From contig NW_026971899.1 in the NCBI RefSeq assembly GCF_026151205.1, positions 1 to 21,342 of the forward strand: a stretch of 21,342 nucleotides of DNA. The letters run 5' to 3'. Source of the stretch: Bolinopsis microptera. Taxonomy: Eukaryota; Ctenophora; Tentaculata; Lobata; Bolinopsidae. The notes beneath the pieces are model-generated. The model saw only the letters and a list, made by a program, of their open reading frames with translations, had not been told where the DNA came from and searched no databases. Positions 1-10,600 of the stretch are shown in pieces; the first letter of the stretch is position 1, and each line of letters starts with the position of its first letter. Made by a program: the position numbers and the translations under genes.

Positions 1-3000
1 GCCCCCCCCCCCCGGGTTTTTTTTCCCCTTTTTAAAATAAGAAAAACTAACCTAATGTAATTTTTTTTTCAAAAATATAAGATAGCGACCTTTAAGTTAA
101 ATTAAAGTAAGTAACGCGCGCAATGCCTGCTCACAGTAAAAGAAACAATTAGGTGCTGTAGTCGAGGCAGTTCCAGGTGAATCCAAATTAAGGCAAAAAT
201 TTTGGAGCGCAGAAACCAAAAATTTAACAGTGACAGTTTTTGTAAACCGATCAAAAGAAATGTCCATAATTCAGCCAGCAAGTATAATAGCAATATCGAG
301 AAATAGATATTAAGTGGACGCTAAGAAACCTAATGCATTTCCCTATCATAGTTTGAGCTTCATGTAATAGCTTACTAACTTAAAACTAGTCCGAGAATTC
401 CACACGCTTTCCCAATATAACGTTTTGCTTTGCAGTAACCACTTTAAACACCGAAGATAGAAAACCTGCGTCCCCACAAAAGCAATTTTGCCCTCATCCC
501 CTTTTTTTTTTTAAATTCTGGTAATTACGAAAATAGACCCAAAAATGTGCAATTATGTTAAAGTTAGGAAAGTAAATGAATATATAAAATATATTAATAA
601 GGACCAATTTTTAAAAAGGGACCCTGGTTTTTAAAAGTTTTATTACTAATACTAATCGGCCAACCTTGTTTAATAGATTACAATAAAAGTCCAACATTAA
701 AAAACAAAATCAGGTACAAACAAAACAGACCCCCTTTGCAAGGTTGTGAAACTGTAAAATCGTAGAATGGATATATCACGTGGACTGGCAACCGGGTTAG
801 ACAGTGACAATTTCTTCATTAACGTCAGTTTTTAATCTCAATTTGAGTCAAGTCCCAAGGCCCGAAATTAAACGCTACTGGAACCAGCTTCATACAAATC
901 GCCCTGAAAGAACTGTCCGCTAATCTGGTGTGGTTATGCAGAAACCTTGATTAACAAATCCTTTTTAATAACCCTCCTAAATCCTGTACAGATTTACAAA
1001 AAGGAGGCGGTCGGTAAAACCCTCCGCCACTGGGGCTTGAAGACCCCTTATACAGCTGCCCGGCAAGGTATCCAATTATAATGTTACAGGACGACTTAAT
1101 CATAATGTTTATAAGAAACGAAAATACCTTGCCAACCCGTGCACGGCTCTTTGCCAAGCAGAATCGAACATAAAAAAAAACTGCATATTAATGCAACAAG
1201 TAAAATCATACGAATGTTAGTGAAGATGGAATGGGGGGAACGTTTAACGCGCCGAATATATCCTGGTAGACTAAGAACCAACAGAAAGGTGGGTTTGAAA
1301 GAGTAGGAATAGAGGTTAACAATATTTGCTGGATGGGGTCAAAAAAAGGGGCGGGGGCAGACCTTTTCAACCAGGTTCCTAACAATTCTCCTGCCCAGAA
1401 ACTGGTAGAATGTAGCAAAAATAAAACAGAGTTATGAAGGCCCTAATGCTCATCCGAAAAAACGCAGAAAACCAAAAAGTAATGAAATGCTAAGCAGAGG
1501 AAACAACAATTTGTTACAAAAAAATAAAAATAAATACTCAGTAGACTTAATTTTGAGAATGATTTTGTAAAGCAATGACAAACACAGTGACTGTGACCGT
1601 GTCCACAGAACCGCAAACCCCCCGGCCCCACATGTCCCCCCCCCCCAGACCCCCCCTAAAACTACACTAACGCTCAGCAGTGACGACACATGACATTAAC
1701 ATCCAACAACTTAATACAAAGTCCCCTAACAATTGCTCAGAACAGCAGCTGGACGGGTGAAACTGCTTAAAGGGGTACCGCCCCCATACCTCCCCTTAAG
1801 TCCCCCGGGTTTCAAAGGCCAGGTTTTCCAACACTGGGAGGTTTAACCAGTTCCCAACACCTCACAACCCAGACAATAACTGCTAAAATCCCGGGACCAG
1901 ATTAGGACGATCAAATTATCAAATTAAGAAGTTTTTCCCCACAGACATGCCAGTCCCCACTCAAAAACGTTTGAAATACTAAAAATAAGGCTCGACGCAA
2001 ACCGAAACCACCCCGACCGAAGTCACGCGGGGACTCCCGCTAAACCTATTAAAAATGAAAATGTATTAGTGTCTATAAAAAATAGAGATGATTTTTAATC
2101 CACCTCAAAGCTTTGACTGATAAGCGCCACAAATTATATGATTATACCATTAGTAAGCAGTATGTGCCGAGTCCCCGCTGAGGGGGTGCGAATCAGAGCC
2201 CGCAGTGAAAATAATAAGACCCCCCTGTAGAAGACAATATAAACGTAAACCAAAATGTGATAATAAAAGTATTTAATATCATCAATTATGAATAGTAGAA
2301 ACGAAAAAAATGTAAAACTGAATAAGAAATAAGAGAGTTTTAAATTTATTAAAACCACTTCAGTTTTTTATTCGAAATGAATCGCGAGGTAAATAATAAT
2401 AATGTACAATGTCTATACTGCTTGACAGTGGTAAACTCAAGCTGAGCCTAGGTGGATTTCTAGAGAAAATATTTCTAGTGTATACTACGCTACAATCTGT
2501 AACCCGTAAAGTTCCCGCTTAAAACATGAGTATATAAGCAGTGGCAGTGTTTTTTTGCGAGACATCCATTAGACGATAAGTACCCAATAAACAAGAGCGA
2601 CATCACCCCAACACAATTAGACCAAAAAAAACAAACAGTTTCTAATAGAAACGGGCCTCTCAGAGAAGCAACGTTTTAATAAACATGATGTAATGGGTAC
2701 AACCCCCCTGGGGGATTTCTTTTCCCTCCGAGCTAGTTTTTTGTAACCCGCACCATTTCCCTTAGAAACACGTTATTTATTAACCACGGTTTTAGGCCTA
2801 ACACTGGTTTACCACTGCAAATGTTTCAGTTAAGTAATAGAGTGGTTATTTTTTCATTTCTTAGTAACAACTTTACTTAAACACGTCACAATTGGAGCTA
2901 CTTCCAGCGATAAATTTTAAAAATGCAATAAAATAACCCACGTTAGCTTGGTAACCGAGCTACTCAGCTTTACGATAAAAAATAAAACATCTGCCCCTGA

Positions 3001-3880
3001 AGGGCTGGAGTTAATGAAATGTTTAACAACCCCAGGGTTTTTTAATCATATTACGGAATCATGTTACGATTATAGATCATGCTGAAGAAGTAACGTCCCC
3101 CTCCCCCCCCCACTTGTGTGTGAGAAAAAATAGCTTACCTACACACAAACGCACGCCAATCAAATAGGGAGGAGTGTGCTTACTGATCTGACCTGCCGCC
3201 CTTGCCAGAGTGCCGCTACCTGTGCCCTTGAGTAGTTTTGGAAACCAACACACTTGTTAATTGTTAACGGGGAGTTTGGAAGCAATTTGTTTTGAGTAAT
3301 AGTAGTATTAGTGGAAGCGTAAAAAGCTACATAGCGGGCAAAATTTTAGGGGCTTTGGTGCTCATTTAAAGATGCTGTATTTTGTCGGAATAAATGGGAA
3401 CTGTTAATTTAAAATTTTGAGAAACCTTATCCGATGTTTCCGCAGCAATATCAGGGTATCCGTAATATTTCCATTAACCTCCCCGAATCTAGGAATTAAA
3501 GGACAGCGAAGAAAGGTTGTCAGGTTAAAAAGTTTTCTCTAAATATTATTTCGACCCATCAACGATTGGTCTCCTCTCATTAATATGATCCAAATCAGAA
3601 TTTGTAGGGAAATTCCAAAAATACCATTTGGGATTAGAAGAATTATTAAACATTGATCTACGAAAAAGCCTAAGAAACACAAAATAACTTAATTTAAACC
3701 TCCCTTATATGGTAAACAACTGATAGCGACCTTAATCCTTATCAACTATTATTTTGTAAAATACGTTAGCGATAACGCCACGAAGTAATTTATAATTCAA
3801 TAAAAGTTTAATCTCAGAGTCAGTCCCCCCGGCCCCCACGGCGAAAGTGACAAAAAGAAACGAATAATTAATAAAATCAA
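1..3880. other. Gene-free AT-rich stretch
   Basis: I see no coding gene, RNA gene or transposon that I can name in this stretch. Open frames here are short (under about 80 codons), lack family motifs and occur at the density expected by chance in AT-rich DNA. The first 35 bases are a smear of runs (C, G, T, C, T) like the 8-kb block further on, so the window may begin at the edge of another low-quality patch. Poly-C runs stand out, for example an 11-base run at 1636-1646 and a C-rich run near 3097-3111. A 17-base near-palindrome lies at 2945-2961. Old, diverged interspersed repeats could be present, but I cannot identify any by eye. Confidence 0.6.
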
Positions 3881-3885
3881 TTAGA

Positions 3886-3913
3886 CCTCGAGTTCAGACT
3901 CCTCGAGTTCAGA
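3886..3913. repeat. Short 13-bp tandem direct repeat
   Basis: The 13-base word CCTCGAGTTCAGA occurs at 3886-3898 and again at 3901-3913, separated by CT, giving a 15-base period. On the minus strand it lies at the end of a 118-codon open frame and would read as a repeated Ser-Glu-Leu-Glu motif. That frame has no other sign of being a gene. A simple slippage duplication is the most economical reading. Confidence 0.7.
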
Positions 3914-6154
3914 ACTTCGGGGAATAAATTTTAACTGGCTGGTAAAAAGTCGAGACGATTTGTCCCCAGTTGATAGCCTGTTCCGCTCTGTCCATAAAAT
4001 CTTTAAAATATTCACGGTAATGAAAAAAAGTAACTGTCTAAAGAATGGTAAAATAGAAGAAGCTGAACCAGAAAAGGGAGAGACCTTTACAGACGTTTTA
4101 AAAAGTAAAAAGAAAACATATAAAAATTGAGCCCACGCCCATGAGCAGGCCAGAAGACCGAAATATGCAGAAGCGAAATGAAAATACCACCCTTTTATTT
4201 GAACACTGTGAAATGCACACACACACGGAAGATTCAAATAGTTATTGCAGAGGAATACTTAGAACAGACAGAAAAAACGTTTTAAAATTTTTCCAGTTTT
4301 CCAGATTTGTGAATAAAGATTTGAGGAATTCTGAATCAGGAAAATGGCGGAAGAAAAAAAAGGCATAAAGAAAAGGATCTTGTGAAAAGAAGCCAAGTTC
4401 CAATTTAGAGGAAAAAGTCCCGACCTCCTACAAACAAAGAGAAAGCTGGCCTCTCTGATCCTAGCCCCGGGATTTCCTGCAGATTTGGACAACAGTTTCA
4501 ATAAGGAGCAGGAGAGTTGCTGATACAATGAATTGGGGCACTAACAGCACATGAAAGCCAGAGCAAAATAAAAATGCAAGTCTGGAACAAAAGATCTGCA
4601 AAGGATTGCCGGACAATAGCGACGGAACACATAATGCTCTAACCGAAAAAACAAATGAGGGGGTTTATTTATGCCCCCCCCCCCCCTGGACACGATCAGG
4701 GGCTGATATATTGATTAAGAAGAAGAGTGGCAGATAATCTGCCGGGGAATATGGAGAACTCCATTATACCCACGGTTATTTTAGCGTTTTACTTTGGTGG
4801 AGGGAAAACAGTAATAGTCCCACAATCTAAATAACCACGGACAAAAGACCTTCTCCCACCAGCCGCCACTGGCCAATAAAAACAAAGTTGGTGCACGGCA
4901 ATGAGGGTGAAACGTAAGTGGGTAACTAGGTAAACAGGACGGGGGTGGGCGCGGCGAAGACGTTGGGTGCGCCTTGGTGGTTTGTCAAAGACAACCGGAC
5001 TGTCCCCCCTGGGCAGACACCAGTTTTTCCCCCGCCAGCCACCCTGAATAGGGTATAAGAAATAAGGAGGCTGCCTGTGATTCCGAACAAGTGGCAGCTA
5101 AAAAGTCAGTTTTAGCTTTGTCCCCAATTAGCAGTAAACAAATTTAAGCAAAAACCGGCAGCGAGTGGAAGGTTAACAAACCCGAGCTTGCCTTCAAGCC
5201 CCTAACAAGGTGGAGCAGGGAAACCTTACAACTCCTTCCAAATACCACGTCCAATAGCTTCCGATAGGGGCGTCCAGAGCCAATGCCCCAAAATGTCAGC
5301 CTCATCAACAAACAAACCTCACAAGCTCTAAGGGGAAAAAAGCCAAGCAGTCCCAGAGCTGTAAAACTAAAGGCTGGGCATAGCTAATAACTCAAGAATA
5401 GTAGTTTTAGATATGTCCCTGGGTATTATGGAGTGGCTGGTGCCCCCTCTGGTGGTTTTGGGCAAACGATTTAAATGCCCGTCGCGGCTTGCTTTGAATC
5501 ATACCTAACAGAGATTATCAATGTCCTAATTTTTATTAATATCCTAAATCTGCGAGAATCTTGAACAGTCCAAACAGCTCACAGGGGATGAAAACATGAT
5601 TCCCAATTGAGAATTTTTCAAGCCTAGCTTTCTAAAACTGGGTCAAATCGAATGTAAATTAACCGAGTATGGGGAAACGTTTTATAATAAATAGCCCTGA
5701 CGCCTCGCCACTACTAAAACGAAATTTTGCCCACCCGACGTAAAGTAAAGGTACCATTATTTTTTTCCCTCGGAGTACTTGACATTAAAATCACATTATA
5801 AATAGCGGACATTCCCAAATTCGAATTGCCTAAGGGGCCTGCGTTGTTTTAATTTTAACGGAAAATTAACGGTAAACAAGGTTTAAACTCCATTCCCACG
5901 CAGGAGAAAAGTAAAGGCCAAGAATAAGAAGGAAAGAAAGCAGGGGGACAAGCGTCCCTCCCCTCCGTGCCGTGTGTACACTCGTGATAGCAAATGCTAG
6001 TGGCTGAGGTATTAGTAACCAAATGAAATTAATTATGTGCCGGAAAGAAAACACCATATAACGTGTAAAAAAATAACGGTAACAATACACCGGTGATGTC
6101 TGGGAAGAAGAGTTCCTGGAGAGAAGAGTCCCCTGAGAGAGAGTCACCCCCCCT
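3914..6154. other. Gene-free stretch with a GC-richer patch
   Basis: No gene is supported. Overlapping open frames on both strands around 4140-4530 (75 to 118 codons) show no domain, no conserved motif and no splice context, so I read them as chance frames. There is a 13-base poly-C run at 4674-4686. Roughly 4860-5470 is richer in G and C and more complex than its surroundings, which could reflect an old interspersed repeat or a regulatory patch, but I do not recognise its family. A short CA run at about 4217-4226 is a minor microsatellite. Confidence 0.55.
5440..5455. promoter_or_regulatory. Weak CTCF-like site
   Basis: The bases GTGCCCCCTCTGGTGG resemble the reverse complement of the CTCF core (GCGCCCCCTGGTGG) with one T in place of C and two extra bases between the C-run half and the TGGTGG half. 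The altered spacing makes a functional site doubtful. The resemblance is seen in the sequence, and the function is only a possibility. Confidence 0.15.
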
Positions 6155-6409
6155 AAAGAGAGAGAGAAAAGAGAGAAGAGAGAGAAGGGGAGAGAGAGAG
6201 AGGAGAGAGAGAGAAGAGAAAGAGAGAGAAGAGAGAAGAGAGAGGAGAGAGGAAGAGAGGAAGGAAGAGAGAAGAGGGAGAGAAGGAGAGTCTCCCCGGG
6301 AAGAGAAAAGAGAGAAGAAGAGAGAGAGGAGAAAGAAAGAAGAAGAGAGGAAGAGAAGAGAGAAAAGGAGGAAGAGAGAGAGACAGGAACAAGAAGAAGA
6401 GAAAGGAGG
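6155..6409 (+). repeat. Purine-only GA-rich microsatellite
   Basis: This 255-base tract is nearly all A and G on the plus strand. 6155-6290 is 136 bases with no pyrimidine. A short pyrimidine break lies at 6291-6297 (TCTCCCC), then 6298-6383 is again pure purine, and single Cs occur at 6384 and 6390. The units are imperfect mixtures of GA, GAA, GGA and GAAA rather than one clean motif. Such homopurine-homopyrimidine tracts are common in vertebrate introns and intergenic DNA and can form triplex (H-DNA) structures. Reading it as protein gives Arg/Glu- and Lys-rich strings on plus and Ser/Leu/Phe-rich strings on minus. These are a by-product of the repeat and not a gene. Confidence 0.95.
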
Positions 6410-7610
6410 TGGTTGTAAAACAGTAAACCTTCCCCAGTTTAGCCGCACCCCTGTGGAAACCCCATTTGGTAAAAAAAACCCTAACCCCGGACAAGGTTCT
6501 GGGTACCGTCCAACCACGGCCTGTGGTGAAAGTGAGGCTGAACCTGTTTTAAAACTAAGCCAAAATGTGGGGTTTTTCCCAATTAAAGGTGTGGGGGGGT
6601 TTAAAAAAAAGGAAAATAACGGATAACATTGAAGGGAAAACCGGGTAAAAAACAAACGGGGAAAAATACGGTTTATGCCAAAACCCCCAGCCCCCCCTCA
6701 AAAAAGGGCGAAAATAGTAAAAAATATAAATTTTGCTCTAGTAACAAACAACATTTACGTGGAATTTAATGTTTCAATAAATTACGTTTTAAGCGGTAGG
6801 AATTTTTGGTCCGTCTAAAAACCTCAGGCGCATCCTGTGAAACTAACTACTGGCCAGTTTAATAATTAATAAATCCCTCTGGTCAGTAAAATCTGGGAAG
6901 GCCTCTCTCATAAAAATTGAAACTTGCTATAAAAGGGGTCGGGGGCCCAAACCCTTTTTTAATTAAGAAGAAGGTGGTGATAGAAGAGGTTCGTTAGTCA
7001 GAGGGCGAGCTTTTTGTGACAGCGGTAAAACATATTGGCAAACAAACAACCTAATTAGAAGAAAGCCCTGGCACTTTTTAAAGAAACACACACCCTAAAT
7101 TGGGACCCATAAGTGTGAACCTTGGTGGCAATCAAAAGCAACCAAGAACACACTAAATCGCTGGGATAAAAAATCTGTTGATAATTACAAATTTTTATAA
7201 TCGAGAATAAGGAGTCCCGCAATTTTCCAACATGGTCCCCCTTGCTCAATTGGGTGAAAACTTGGTCCGAAAGAGGGAAGAGAGAAGAGAAAGATTTGAA
7301 GAGAAACAAAAACCGGAACATTTATCATGTTGAAACCTCGTGAGATGGGAGCAACTTTTATTAGCTTCCCCCAACCATCCCTAAATTAATAATGCAAATT
7401 TTGATTTTGAGAGAAAACACATACAAACACAGGTCCCTGAGTGTAGACCCTGAGTGTTTTGTTATAATCTCTGAATTAGAATGTGGGGCTACAGGTTTTA
7501 ACCTTCAAAACACAGAACACGCCGCGGGATTAAAATTGGGGACATTGGACCCACGTTTAATCGATTGATAAGTTTTTATAACAAATTAAATAAAACCCTC
7601 AATTACCCGG
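6410..7610. other. Gene-free stretch of falling sequence quality
   Basis: No gene is supported here. The first 200 bases are of normal complexity. Runs of G, A and T grow longer from about 6590, return to near normal complexity between about 6720 and 7560, and then merge into the homopolymer block. A short purine-rich patch sits near 7262-7310. An 88-codon minus-strand open frame at 7055-7321 is Phe/Ser/Leu-rich, has no motif and partly derives from that purine patch, so I do not call it a gene. Confidence 0.5.
7435..7457. repeat. 10-bp tandem direct repeat
   Basis: CCCTGAGTGT occurs at 7435-7444 and again at 7448-7457, a 13-base period with AGA between the copies. It looks like a simple local duplication. 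I see no gene or element boundary attached to it. Confidence 0.7.
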
Positions 7611-10600
7611 GTTTTACCTTTTTACTTTCCCCCCTTTTGTACTTTAAAAATTTTGGTAAAAAAATTTTTTTTTCTGAGAAAAAAAATTCCCCCCCCCCCA
7701 AACTTGGTTTAAAAAAAACCAAAATTAAAAAATTTTGACCCCGTTTTTTTAAAAAAGGGGGGCCCAAAGGGCCCCCCCCCCCGAAAAAAATTTTGGAAAC
7801 TTTTAAAAACAAAACCCGTTTAAAAACCTTTTTTAAGGGAAAAAAATTTTTTTTTTCGCAAAAAATTTTGAAAGGAAAAAATAAAAATAATTTAAATTTT
7901 GAAAATTTCCAATTTAATTTAAATTTAAACAAAAATAAACCTTTGTTAAAAAAATTTTTAAAAAAAAAAACCCATTTTAAAAGGGGGGAAAAACCCTGCC
8001 CCAATTTTTAAAAACCTTGTTTTTTGGGAGGTTTTTCCCCGGGGGAAAAATCCTCCCCAAAAGGGGAAAAAATCAAAAAAATTTAATTTAAAATTAAAAA
8101 CGAACCCCCCCCCAAAAATGCCCTTTTTAAAAAATTTTAAAGGGTTTGGGGTTTTTTTTTTCTTCCCTTTTAAAGGGGGCAAGGGAAAAAAAAACCCCAT
8201 TAAACCCAAAATGCCCCCCAAACCCTTAAAATAAAAACATATATTCCCCGTATGAGAAGGGAACCCCAAAATTTTTAACAAAAAAAGGGCAAAATTTTTA
8301 AAGGGGGCCCCCCCCGCCAAAAAACCTTTTTTGGGGGGGGTCACATTTTGGGGAAAAAGGGGCCCAAAATTTTTTCCCCAAAACTTTGGGGAAAGCCAAT
8401 TTTTTTTTTTCCCGAACCAAAAAAGGAAACCCCAAAAATTTTTTGGGGGCTAAATTTTTTTTTAAAAATTCCCCGAAAATTTTCCCCCCCCCCCCCCTAC
8501 AAAAAGTTTAATTCCCCAAAAGGGGCCCCCCCCCCAAACCCCCCAATAACCCCCAAAACCGGGAAAAAAAAATTTAAAAGGGCCAGGGGCCCCAAAGGGG
8601 CCCCCAAATTTTTTGGTAAAAGTGCCCCCTAACTGCTAAAAGTATTTCGGCCCCCCCGTTTAACCCAAAAAATTCCCTGAAAAAAAATTTTAAAAAAAAT
8701 AAAAGAAAAACCCCCAAATTTTTTTAAAAAAAATTTTACATACTACCAACAAAAAGGGGCCCCCCCAAACCCCGAGTTTTTTTTTCAAAAGGAACCGGTT
8801 AAGGTTTTTTTTTAAAAAAAAAAGGGGCCTTTTTCTCCCAAAAGCCACTTTTTAAAAAAACGAAACCGGGTTAAGGCGGGAAAAGGTTCCCCCCCCCCGG
8901 GTTTCTTGCCCCCTAAAATTTTTTTTAATTTTTGGGGGAAAATCAAAATTTTCCCCGAATCCCCTTTTTTGAAAAACAAAGGACCCCCCCCCAATTACTG
9001 AAAGGGCCCCCATTAAACATCCCCCCTTAAGACCCCCAAGGGAAGCAAAAAATAAAACCAAAAATTTTAGCGGGCCAAATTTTTAATAAAGAAAGAAAAG
9101 GTTTTTCCAAATTTTCCCGGGCCACAAATTTTAAACCCCTCTTAAAAAATTGGGGGGGCCCCCGAAAAAGGGTTTCAAAAAGAGAAAAAAGTTAAAAATT
9201 TTTTGACAGGGTTTTCGTTCCCCCCCCCCATTTTTTTCCCCCTGCCGGGGGCCCCGGGGGTTTTTTTTTTTAACCGGGGGGCCGAGCTACTGGCCGGCCC
9301 CCTGAACCCAAAACTTAAAAATTTTTTGAAAAAGCCCTTTTGTTTATGGAAAGCCCCGGGGTTTAAAAAATTTTTTTTTTCCCAAACCAAAAAAATTCCC
9401 CTTTTTTTTTTTGGGCGAAATTTTGGGGGCCAAAAAAAACCTTTTTTGGGGGGGAAAATTTTTAAAAACGGGTTCCCAAAAAAACCAAAAAAACAGTCAA
9501 TTTTTAAAAATGATAGGAAAAAAAAACTCCCTTTAAAAAAAACGGGAAAAAATTTTAAATTTAAAATTTTTAAAAACAAATTGTTTTTTTGGGGGAAAAC
9601 ATTTACAGGGGGGGGGGGGGGAATTGGGGGGGGAAAAACCGCCCCCCCTTTTAAAAATTGGTTTTGGGCCCCCTTTTTTACTTTTAAATTCTTTTAATGG
9701 GTTTTTTTAAAAAAACAATTTGGGGGGGAAAAAAAAAAAAAGAAAAACCCATAAAAGCCCGATTTTTTGTTTCATTTGGGGAAAATTTTAAACGAGAAAA
9801 AAGGTTTTCAATTTAAACCCCCCGGGAAAATTTTTCCCATAGAGGCCCCAAATTTTTGGGGGGAAAAAAAACCCCAGGTAAGAATTTTAATTTTTCACCA
9901 AAAAAAGTCCCCTCCCCAGTGAAAAAAAATAGGAAAAAAAAACATTTTTAAACCCCCCTTTTCCCCCCAAACAGCCCACATTTCAACCGCCTTTTTTTTT
10001 TAGAGGAAAAAAAACCCCCCTTTAAAACGCAAAAGTCCCCAAAAAAACCTTTTTGGGAAGTCCCCCCCCCCTTTAAAAACACCCCCCCAAATTTTGGTAA
10101 AAAACCCTCCCCACCAAACCCAATTTCCGCCCCCTTTTTCCCCCCCCCCAAAAAAAAAACACAGGGGAAAAATAAAAAAATTTTTTAAAAAATTTGAGCG
10201 GGGGGAAAAAATTAAAATCCCAAAAGGAAAAAAATTCCCCCCCAGTTTTCCCAAAAAACCTTTTAACAAAAAAGGTGGCCCGGGCCCCCCCCCTCCCTTG
10301 TTTTTACCTTTTTCCCATTTTGAAGAAAATTTTTCCCCGATTTTCCGGGGAAAAGGGTTTTCCCCGGGGGGAAGGGAGCCACATTTTGGGGCAAAAATTT
10401 AAGGGACACAAAAGTTTTGGGCAAAATTTTTTTGATAATATTGGGGGGTTTCCCAAAAGGGGGGGGGGGAAAACCCCAAATCCCCTAATTTTTATTTGCC
10501 CTTTTTCCCCCAAAATTTTAAATTTTCCCCGGGGCCCCCCGTTAAACCTTTTTTAAAAATTTTCCCCCCCGATTAACCCTTCCATTCCTGAGCCCTTTTT

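Noticed and set aside
2945-2961. Near-palindrome AGCTTGGTAACCGAGCT
   Set aside because: It is short, has one mismatched pair, and has no associated gene or partner site, so it is likely chance.
3881-4237. 118-codon minus-strand open frame with hydrophobic stretches and a Ser-Glu-Leu-Glu repeat
   Set aside because: The hydrophobic text comes from T-rich AT-biased DNA, the repeat is a 13-base duplication, and there is no splice or family support.
6093-6626. 177-codon plus-strand open frame rich in Arg and Glu, and the Ser/Leu/Phe-rich minus frames opposite it
   Set aside because: They are translations of the purine microsatellite. Outside the repeat there is no motif or conserved wording.
9175-9697. 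Facing open frames of 134 and 164 codons
   Set aside because: They show the same Phe/Lys/Gly/Pro composition on both strands, caused by runs, with no domain visible.
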